The notes beneath the pieces were generated by a model, which worked only from the letters and a program-made list of their open reading frames with translations, was not told the DNA's origin and did not search any database. Source: an uncultured SAR86 cluster bacterium (GTDB taxonomy: Bacteria > Pseudomonadota > Gammaproteobacteria > Magnimaribacterales > D2472). Taken from it: DNA of 64,000 nt. The DNA lies in NCBI GenBank assembly GCA_902602185.1, contig CACKPV010000002.1:124001-188000 (forward strand), given 5' to 3'. Below are positions 49,091 through 56,178 of the stretch, piece by piece (the first letter of the stretch is position 1; each line of letters opens with the position of its first letter). Made by a program: the position numbers and the translations under genes.

Positions 49091-50289
49091 AATTTAATGT
49101 CACCTTGCAACTTCTTGATTATATTAAAAGCAGATTGGATCCCATCCTCATGAAATCCATACCCTAAATGAGCTCCAACGTAGAAAGTATTATTCACTCC
49201 CTGTAAATTTTTTATCTGTTGCTGTCCGGCAAGAGTACTTTCATTAAATATAGGATGCTCATATGTGAGTTCTTCATGAATAGTGCCTTGAGGTTGGGGG
49301 AAATTACCAATTGATACAAAAATTTCATGTTCTGTATCTAGTTTTTGTAAATTATTCATCCAATATGTAACAAATTCTTTTTGCTGAGTTCTCATACCAT
49401 TCCAAGATGCCCATTGTTTTTTGTTTGGTGGCATGAGTGCAGAATCTTCATGCAGTACGACAGCATTGTTAGAGTATGTGAATTTACTCAATGTTTCAGA
49501 TTCGGTTGGTGATATATCATCTAAAATATTGGCTACTTGGTTAGCATGGCAAGCAAAGATAACTGCATCATAAATTTCTGTTTTGTTATCAACAAAGATT
49601 TCGACACCCTGATCAGTTCGTGTAACTCTCACATCAACATTGAGGAAAATATTATTAATATTTGCATGTTGAAGTAACTTTGGAATATAAGTTTTGCTTC
49701 CTGAAATAACTGAATACCATTGAGGTCGTCTGAGTAAATTAAATAGACCATGATTATCGAAGAACTTTGATAAAGATCGCATCGGAAAGTCTTTTATAGT
49801 CTCTCCTGAAGATGACCAAATTGCAGCAGACATAGGAAGAATATAATAGTTTTTAAAAAACTTAGAAAACTTTTTTTGATCCAACCAAGAATCAATAGAA
49901 TCCATAGATTGAATGTTCTTAGCAAGTCTGTTGAAGCGAATAATTTCAAAAAGCAATCTAATTTTTTGTGGATTGCGTAAAAAACGAAGTGAAAGATAAT
50001 CATCAACACCCCAAGAAAAGTCTTCACTTGTCACCCCAAAGGACATGGCAGTTGGATGTAACTCCACTTGCAACTCAAGAAAAAGATCGGTCAGTAAAGG
50101 ATAATTTCTATTATTCATGACGATAAAACCAGTATCTACATTGACTTGTTTGTCTAAGTCAAGGGCATGAGTATGAGTATGACCACCTAACCTACTATCT
50201 TTTTCAAACAAATCAATGGCATGATCTTGAGCCAAATAATATGCTGCTGAGAGACCGGAAATTCCCGATCCAATGATTGCGATTCTCAG
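49087..50289 (-). CDS. FAD-dependent amine-oxidase-like oxidoreductase with non-canonical CTG start
   Basis: The protein belongs to the NAD(P)/FAD amine-oxidase superfamily found beside DUF1365 and CFA synthase. Frames starting at TTG 50235 lack the dinucleotide-binding motif. Reading upstream in frame gives RIAIIGSGISGLSAAYY, a perfect GxGxxG Rossmann motif, and no ATG, GTG or TTG exists before the stop at TAA. The CTG at 50289 overlaps the previous gene's TGA as CTGA, the same geometry as the ATGA overlaps elsewhere, and AGGGG lies 8 bases before it. The protein is then 400 residues. GGHTHTHAL and GAHLGYGFHEDGIQSA near the ends match this family. Start assignment is inferred. Confidence 0.8.
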   Translation of the reverse strand: MRIAIIGSGISGLSAAYYLAQDHAIDLFEKDSRLGGHTHTHALDLDKQVNVDTGFIVMNNRNYPLLTDLFLELQVELHPTAMSFGVTSEDFSWGVDDYLSLRFLRNPQKIRLLFEIIRFNRLAKNIQSMDSIDSWLDQKKFSKFFKNYYILPMSAAIWSSSGETIKDFPMRSLSKFFDNHGLFNLLRRPQWYSVISGSKTYIPKLLQHANINNIFLNVDVRVTRTDQGVEIFVDNKTEIYDAVIFACHANQVANILDDISPTESETLSKFTYSNNAVVLHEDSALMPPNKKQWASWNGMRTQQKEFVTYWMNNLQKLDTEHEIFVSIGNFPQPQGTIHEELTYEHPIFNESTLAGQQQIKNLQGVNNTFYVGAHLGYGFHEDGIQSAFNIIKKLQGDIKL

Positions 50290-50510
50290 AATTTACCCCT
50301 AGTAAAACGCATTCTGATTGCATAAATCCTGAGCAAAGCTACAAATGTAATAATGCATTGGGTAAAAATAGAAATAGTTAAAGGGTCGCTCCAGTGCCAT
50401 CTATCAATAGTGATCCAAAGCAAAAAAGTTTGTAAAGGGAAATTAATTGCCAATCCGATAAGCACAATAATAATGCTTTCCCGAAAAGCAGTTTTTTCAG
50501 TTTGATTCAT
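50286..50510 (-). CDS. Small two-helix membrane protein (DUF7220-like)
   Basis: The 74-residue protein has an N-terminal MNQTEKTAFRES and two transmembrane segments (about 12-33 and 47-63) ending in a basic tail RIYAIRMRFTRGKF. The pattern resembles DUF7220 proteins as I recall them, without proof. It is the first gene of the lipid-modification operon, and its stop overlaps the CTG start of the FAD protein. Confidence 0.6.
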   Translation of the reverse strand: MNQTEKTAFRESIIIVLIGLAINFPLQTFLLWITIDRWHWSDPLTISIFTQCIITFVALLRIYAIRMRFTRGKF

Positions 50511-50534
50511 ATGTTCTCCAAATAAGAAACAAAG

Positions 50535-50864
50535 TTATGGATTTAGCTTTACTGCTGTTCCGTATGCAACAACTTCAGAAGCTCCGGGAGTGATTTGTGA
50601 AGTCTGAAAACGAAACATAATGATCCCGTCAGCACCTTTTGCTTCAGCATCCTCAATCATTCTATTAAAAGCCTGATCACGTGTACCTTGCAAAAGCTTT
50701 GAGTAACTAACCAGCTCCCCGCCAATAACATTCTTTAGACTTGCAATAATATCACTGCCAAAATTTCTGGCTCGCACTGTGCTTCCAGTCACTATCCCCA
50801 AATGAGATTGAATAGTTCTGCCAGCAATATTCTCACCCGTAACAACAATAACTTTTGAATCCAT
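50535..50864 (-). CDS. YbjQ/UPF0145 family protein
   Basis: The 109-residue protein has VVTGENIAGRTIQSHLGIVTGSTVRARNFG (within residues 8-37), GELVSYSKLLQGTRDQAFNRM, AEAKGADGIIMFRFQTSQI and SEVVAYGTAVKL, the full YbjQ signature. The family is a pentameric domain of unknown function, sometimes called heavy-metal-binding by annotation pipelines. It lies between the aminotransferase (24 bp) and the small membrane gene (24 bp). Confidence 0.9.
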   Translation of the reverse strand: MDSKVIVVTGENIAGRTIQSHLGIVTGSTVRARNFGSDIIASLKNVIGGELVSYSKLLQGTRDQAFNRMIEDAEAKGADGIIMFRFQTSQITPGASEVVAYGTAVKLNP

Positions 50865-50888
50865 AAATTAAGAATATTATAAAAACTG

Positions 50889-52103
50889 CTAAATTTCTAT
50901 ATCAGCAATTTGGGCAGCAACGGTAAAAATATCCATAGCTAATTCGAGTTGTTGAAGATCTATATAGGTTGGAGCAATCCGTAAGACAGCATCATTTGGA
51001 TCGTTCCCATAGGGGAAAGTTGAACCAGCAGGAGTTAACAATAACCCTGCTCCCTTACATAATTCGACAATACGCTTTGCAACAGGTTTAGAAGCATAAT
51101 AAGTGACAAAGTAACCACCGGTAGGCTCAGTAAAAGTGCCACAAGTTTTAGGTAGTCTTTTTAATTTATCAACCACCAAATCAAATTTTGGCTTGATTAA
51201 GGTTGCATGTTTTTGCATGTGAATTTGAATATTTTCTTTGTTTTGCAGAAAATTAACATGTCTTTTTTGATTTATCTTGTCTGGACAAATAACCATCATA
51301 TTTCGCACTTGTTGAAGCATTGCAAAATTATCTGGTCCTGTTGTGAGAAATGACAATCCGCCTCCTCCAAAAGTCACTTTTGAAAAAGAAGTGAATACAG
51401 CAATATTATCCAGAGCTCCAATTTGCTGAGCCAATAATGGAATTGGGGTTTGCTTTAAAGTTTTAGCAAAATCATGAATAAGATAAGCATGATCAAATAA
51501 ATTAATAAAATTTGGGTTATAAGCTTTTGTTAACTCAAGAAAAGAGGCGATGTTTTGATCGGTAAACACCTCCCCAGATGGATTTGAATGCCGTGGAACA
51601 CAAATAATTCCTTTGATATTATTATTCTCTTGCAGCCTTTCCTGCAAATGTTGAAGATCAATACCATCTTCACATAAATTGAGAGTAAGCATTTTTATGC
51701 CAAAGCCGTCCAAGGTAGCAAAATGTCTATCAAACCCAGGAACCGTGCAAAGAAATGCTATTTCCTCCTCTTTTCTCCATGGTTGCTCTCTCCCTTCTAG
51801 TCCCAGCAAAAATCTTCCCAGTATCATTTGCGTCATTAACAAATAGCTGGATTGTTCTCCTGCCATAGTTAACTCCAATTTACTATCTAATAATTCAGCT
51901 CCAAGTTTTCGTGCCTCAATAATGCCTATGGGTTCTCCATAATTTCGCAGATCAATATCATTCTCACCGATAAAGTCTACCTCTCCATGCAATAGTTCGT
52001 TGGAGAGATCTAACTGATCTGCATGCGGCTTACCTCGCGTTAAATCAATGGCAAGGTTCAACGATTTTAAGGTATCGTATTTTTGTCGAAGATCTTCTAA
52101 CAT
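50889..52103 (-). CDS. PLP-dependent aspartate aminotransferase, type Ic
   Basis: The 404-residue fold-type I aminotransferase has RGKPHADQLDLSNELL near the start and LRNYGEP, then VPRHSNPSGEVFT as the motif around the conserved Asn and FDHAYLIHDF with the Asp and Tyr, and TSFSKVTFGGGGLSF with the PLP-binding Lys. These features match the 'MocR-type/AspAT Ic' group described from Corynebacterium and other bacteria. Preference for aspartate is a family expectation. It is divergent from rmuC with 38 bp between starts. Confidence 0.85.
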   Translation of the reverse strand: MLEDLRQKYDTLKSLNLAIDLTRGKPHADQLDLSNELLHGEVDFIGENDIDLRNYGEPIGIIEARKLGAELLDSKLELTMAGEQSSYLLMTQMILGRFLLGLEGREQPWRKEEEIAFLCTVPGFDRHFATLDGFGIKMLTLNLCEDGIDLQHLQERLQENNNIKGIICVPRHSNPSGEVFTDQNIASFLELTKAYNPNFINLFDHAYLIHDFAKTLKQTPIPLLAQQIGALDNIAVFTSFSKVTFGGGGLSFLTTGPDNFAMLQQVRNMMVICPDKINQKRHVNFLQNKENIQIHMQKHATLIKPKFDLVVDKLKRLPKTCGTFTEPTGGYFVTYYASKPVAKRIVELCKGAGLLLTPAGSTFPYGNDPNDAVLRIAPTYIDLQQLELAMDIFTVAAQIADIEI

Positions 52104-52141
52104 GCTATGAGTATTTCATATTTAATGGAATAATAAAGCAT

Positions 52142-53218
52142 ATGTCAGCAGATATAAATTTAATTTTGCTCCAAATTTTAATTCTCGTCCCAATTATTAT
52201 TTTTGCTTTGAGATTTTTCTTAAAACGAGATTCTGAAAAAACAAATATTGATTTAGAAAAACTTGTAGCACGGGTAATTGAAGAGAAAACTGAAAATTCA
52301 TCAAAGAATAGTCTAGAAAAAATTGGTCTCACTCTCAATCCGTTTAAAGAGCAGTTAAAAGAATTAAAAGATGAACTCAAGGATATTAGAAGTCAGCAAT
52401 CTGCCTCGAAAGAGAACTTTGATTCTTCAATGAAGCGCATGTTTGAACAAACCCAATTAATCCAAGAATCAGCTGGTCAATTGACCACTGCTTTGAAAGG
52501 CAACCAAAGAAAACAAGGAGAATGGGGCGAGATGCTCTTAGAAAAAAGTCTTGCTGAATCGGGACTCAGGAAAGATAAAGATTACTTCCTTCAAAAGGGT
52601 TATAAAACCGCAGATGGTACTTCTGTTCGTCCGGATGCTGTTGTGTTGTTACCTGGTGATCGGTCCATTGTTATTGACTCAAAAGTACCTCTTACAGCTT
52701 ATATGAAATACTTCGAAGCCGATAATGATGCCGATAAGGAAAAATACGTTAAAGAACATGTAAGAGCCTTAAAAAAACATATTTCTGATTTATCAAAAAA
52801 AGGTTACAACACAATTAAAGAACTTAACTCACCTGATTATATTTTAATGTTTGTTCCAGAGGCAGCATTGTCACTGGCCATCAATAATGATTGGGACCTT
52901 CAGGCTTTGGCAATGCAAACTAAAATGGGTTTCGTGACACCCATAAACCTTATACCCATCTTGAGAATGGCTGAAAGTTTATGGAGACAGGATCGCATCA
53001 ATGAGAATGCTGAAGCAATTGCAATCCAAGCTGGCAAATTTATTGATAAATTTAATGGTCTCCATGATGATTTCAATAAAGCTAAAGGATATTTTAAGAA
53101 TGCTAATGAGTTCTTAGATAAAGCGCAGGGTAAATTAGAATCAGCACCAGGAAACTTAAAAGGCCAAATCAAAAAGCTTGAAGACTTAGGGGCTAAAGCT
53201 AAAAAAATATCTAGCTAA
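52142..53218 (+). CDS. rmuC: DNA recombination protein RmuC
   Basis: The 358-residue protein has an N-terminal transmembrane helix (ILLQILILVPIIIFALRFF), a coiled coil (KEQLKELKDELKDIRSQQ onward), and the RmuC nuclease-like core: RKQGEWGEMLLEKSLAESGL, VRPDAVVLLPGDRSIVIDSKVPL and YNTIKELNSPDYILMFVPEA. The core belongs to the PD-(D/E)xK superfamily. RmuC limits inversions and was linked to phage defence in some bacteria. The next gene starts 1 bp later. Confidence 0.93.
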   Translation: MSADINLILLQILILVPIIIFALRFFLKRDSEKTNIDLEKLVARVIEEKTENSSKNSLEKIGLTLNPFKEQLKELKDELKDIRSQQSASKENFDSSMKRMFEQTQLIQESAGQLTTALKGNQRKQGEWGEMLLEKSLAESGLRKDKDYFLQKGYKTADGTSVRPDAVVLLPGDRSIVIDSKVPLTAYMKYFEADNDADKEKYVKEHVRALKKHISDLSKKGYNTIKELNSPDYILMFVPEAALSLAINNDWDLQALAMQTKMGFVTPINLIPILRMAESLWRQDRINENAEAIAIQAGKFIDKFNGLHDDFNKAKGYFKNANEFLDKAQGKLESAPGNLKGQIKKLEDLGAKAKKISS

Positions 53219-53219
53219 C

Positions 53220-54725
53220 GTGCCTTATTTAAACTTTTGGAAAGTTGCCTCTTATTTCTGGATACTTCCATTTCTTCTATTTTTCTCAGTATTTGTTGGT
53301 TATGCTGCCTCGTCACCCCTCAATGAACTAGTTTTAATGGAGCAAATTATCCAGTTGGTTAAAGAAACAGTGCTATTAATTGTGCTAATAACCCTTATCA
53401 CCCTGATATTATCAGTTCCTGCTGCAATAGTTACCGGTCTCTTTGACTTTTTTGGCAGAAGTTTTTTTTCTTGGGCTTTGTGCCTGCCATTAGCATTCCC
53501 AATTTATATTTATGCCTTTATTTTTGTTGGCTTCTTCGAGTCAGTTCCAAGTCTTCATGATTTTCTCAGAGGAAATATTTGGGTCTCAGCCATAATCATA
53601 TCAATGGGATTATTTCCTTACACATTTCTGCTTTGCAGAGTTCAGATTCGAAATCTTGGAGTGCCTCTATTCAAAACAGCACAGACATTGGGGCATAGCA
53701 ATCTTTCATCAATCTTAAAAATAGTCTTACCGGCATTAAGACCGGCATTAATTGCTGGTTCAACATTAGCTGCATTCGAAGTTCTTGCAGACTTGGGGGG
53801 TGTATCCACATTGGGTATTCAAACAATAACTGTCGGTATCTTTGATGTTTGGTTTGGTTATGGTGATTTAAACTCATCAACAAAATTGTCATTATTGCTT
53901 TTTTTGTTCGCTCTACTAATTTTTGCTATGGGAAGTTTCCTTGGTGCAACACAAAAAAATATTGCCATCTCTTCAGGCAAAAGTTCACATCAACCGTTAA
54001 AACTGAATAAAACGAAAAGTTTTCTAGTTTTTAGTTTTTGTTTGATTTTGTTTGTTTTAACTTTTGCATTACCTTTTTTACAACTTGTCCTCTGGAGTTT
54101 TCAGGGAAATTTTGAATCGGTATTTAACCTTTTAGGTAATTCCATTACTCTTGGCATAGTAGTATCCCTGCTTACAGCTTTTATCGGTGTCATACTTGCC
54201 CTCAGTGCAGCTAGGAAAAAAAGTATTTTAATTAATCTATCGGTTGCTGGATATGCTATTCCAGGAGCAGTTATTGCAATTGCCTTATTAATTGTAGGTA
54301 ATATATTTTTTAATACTTCTATAACAAATTTTGGGTTATTAGGTCTTGCACTGTGTCTAATCATAAGGTTTTTAACTCCTCTTTTCAGATATATATCCTC
54401 TGCATTGCAAGGTATGGCAGAGTCGTCTAAAAAAGCACTCCTAACTCTTCCGACTTCATCACTCCGAGCTTTTTTACAGATTTACTTTCCTGTCATCAAA
54501 CCATCGTTAATGGTGGGTGTTTTAATCGTATTTATTGAGGTCATGAAAGAGCAACCGGCAACCTTGCTTCTGCGTCCCATTGGTTTTGATACTTTGTCAT
54601 CAAAAATTTATAACTTCACATTTGAAGGTCAATGGGAGTTAGCAGCTACTCCAAGTATTATCTTAATAATATTCAGTTCTGTTGCAGTATTATTGCTTTA
54701 TCAAGAAATGAATAAAAATGAATAA
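53220..54725 (+). CDS. Iron(III)-type ABC transporter permease (FbpB-like)
   Basis: The 501-residue protein has two fused six-helix permease halves. EAA loops are visible (AQTLGHSNLSSILKIVLPALRPAL and SSKKALLTLPTSSLRAFLQIYFPVIKPSL). GIFDVWFGYGD and GTLSSKIYNFTFEGQW-like segments fit the FbpB/CysTW family. It would take up ferric iron bound by a periplasmic FbpA, but no fbpA or fbpC is near. It starts at GTG 53220, 1 bp after rmuC, and overlaps gcvT by 8 bp. Confidence 0.85.
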   Translation: MPYLNFWKVASYFWILPFLLFFSVFVGYAASSPLNELVLMEQIIQLVKETVLLIVLITLITLILSVPAAIVTGLFDFFGRSFFSWALCLPLAFPIYIYAFIFVGFFESVPSLHDFLRGNIWVSAIIISMGLFPYTFLLCRVQIRNLGVPLFKTAQTLGHSNLSSILKIVLPALRPALIAGSTLAAFEVLADLGGVSTLGIQTITVGIFDVWFGYGDLNSSTKLSLLLFLFALLIFAMGSFLGATQKNIAISSGKSSHQPLKLNKTKSFLVFSFCLILFVLTFALPFLQLVLWSFQGNFESVFNLLGNSITLGIVVSLLTAFIGVILALSAARKKSILINLSVAGYAIPGAVIAIALLIVGNIFFNTSITNFGLLGLALCLIIRFLTPLFRYISSALQGMAESSKKALLTLPTSSLRAFLQIYFPVIKPSLMVGVLIVFIEVMKEQPATLLLRPIGFDTLSSKIYNFTFEGQWELAATPSIILIIFSSVAVLLLYQEMNKNE

Positions 54726-55776
54726 AACTTTCTTGTATGAGACACACCTGTCTTTGAATGCAAAACTGGTGAACTTTTCAGGTTGGGAGATGCCAATCAA
54801 TTATGGCTCACAAATCAGAGAGCATAATGAGGTTAGGAATAATATAGGTATTTTTGATGTTTCGCATATGAGCATTTTTGATATTACTGGTAAAGATTCT
54901 AAAGATTTTCTCAGTTATATTTTAGCTAATAACATAACTAAAATTGTTGAGGGCCAAGCATTGTATAGTCTCATTTTGAATCATGCTGGGGGTATACTTG
55001 ATGATCTTATAGTTTATAAACTGCACGATGGATACAGAGTGGTCTCAAATTGTGCAACACATGATCAAAATGCCAATTGGTTTCAATCAAATATCTTGTC
55101 TTTCGATGCAGAAATAACTTATCGCGAAAATCTTGGAATTCTTGCGGTACAGGGCCCTAATTCTTCTAAAGTGCTTTCTTCATCAGTGAGTAAGCAACTG
55201 ATGGAATTAACAAATTTTACATTTATAGAGTTGGAAGGTTTGTTTGTTGCAAAGACAGGCTATACAGGAGAGGAAGGTTTTGAAATTATAGGCAGTTTTG
55301 ATTTGCTTAGTGAGTTGTGGGACCAGCTAATTTCTGCAGGCATATCCCCTATTGGTCTAGCTGCTAGAGATACTTTGAGATTGGAGGCTGGTCTGAACTT
55401 AAGTGGTACTGACATGAATACAACCAACAACCCCTACGAATCAAATCTTGGTTGGACTGTGGATGTTCAGGACCCTGATAGAAACTTTGTTGGTAAAGAA
55501 GCCCTGTATACACTGAAAAAAAATAATTCTTTAAAGTTAGTTGGTTGTATTTTAGAGTCAAAAGGTATTTTAAGAAGTGGTCAAAAAATAATTCAAGGTA
55601 ATAGAGAGGGTATTGTTTTAAGTGGTACGTTTTCACCAACTTTGCAAAAAAGTATTGCGCTAATTCGAGTTCCAAATGATTTTGAAGGTTCAGCCCAGGT
55701 TGAAATCAGAAATAAGCTCTTTGATATTAAATTAGTCTGTCCACCTTTCGTTAGAAAAGGTAAAATTATGGTATGA
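54718..55776 (+). CDS. gcvT: Glycine cleavage system T protein (aminomethyltransferase)
   Basis: GcvT releases ammonia from the aminomethylated H protein and makes 5,10-methylene-tetrahydrofolate. HLSLNAKLVNFSGWEMPINYG, EVRNNIGIFDVSHMS, SLILNHAGGILDDLIVYK, KTGYTGEEGFEI and ARDTLRLEAGLNL are diagnostic. At 352 residues it is slightly short but complete. It starts inside the 3' end of the permease gene, so no dedicated leader or glycine riboswitch exists at this locus. Confidence 0.95.
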   Translation: MNKTFLYETHLSLNAKLVNFSGWEMPINYGSQIREHNEVRNNIGIFDVSHMSIFDITGKDSKDFLSYILANNITKIVEGQALYSLILNHAGGILDDLIVYKLHDGYRVVSNCATHDQNANWFQSNILSFDAEITYRENLGILAVQGPNSSKVLSSSVSKQLMELTNFTFIELEGLFVAKTGYTGEEGFEIIGSFDLLSELWDQLISAGISPIGLAARDTLRLEAGLNLSGTDMNTTNNPYESNLGWTVDVQDPDRNFVGKEALYTLKKNNSLKLVGCILESKGILRSGQKIIQGNREGIVLSGTFSPTLQKSIALIRVPNDFEGSAQVEIRNKLFDIKLVCPPFVRKGKIMV

Positions 55777-56171
55777 CAGATACGCCTCCAGACTTAAGAT
55801 TCCTAGCATCTCATGAATGGATTAGACTTGATCAAGAAACTAAAATTGCAACAGTAGGTATTAGTAATTTTGCGCAAGAGCAGTTAGGTGATGTGGTATA
55901 TGTCGAATTACCCGAAGTTGGCGCTGTTCTGATCTCTGGAGATGAAGTTGCAGTTGTTGAATCAGTCAAGGCTGCTTCTGAGGTTTATGCTCCAATCTCA
56001 GGTGAGGTTGTTGAGATTAACAATGCACTTGAACAGGATCCAAACCTTGTCAATGATTCACCCTATGATGGTGGTTGGTTTTTTAAGGTTAAGGTTGAAG
56101 AAGATCATCAAGAAAATATTGACAGTTTGATGACCACAGAAAATTATTTACAACGACTCGAAGAGAATTAA
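55773..56171 (+). CDS. gcvH: Glycine cleavage system H protein
   Basis: The lipoyl carrier of the glycine cleavage system. LRFLASHEWIRLDQETKIAT, VGISNFAQEQLGDVVYVELP, and VAVVESVKAASEVYAPISGE with the lipoylated Lys in ESVKA (the K of VKA) are present. EDPNLVN-type GDP loop and a C-terminal GGWFFKVKVE fit. It overlaps gcvT by 4 bp; gcvP follows 7 bp later. 132 residues. Confidence 0.96.
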   Translation: MTDTPPDLRFLASHEWIRLDQETKIATVGISNFAQEQLGDVVYVELPEVGAVLISGDEVAVVESVKAASEVYAPISGEVVEINNALEQDPNLVNDSPYDGGWFFKVKVEEDHQENIDSLMTTENYLQRLEEN

Positions 56172-56178
56172 ATTATCA

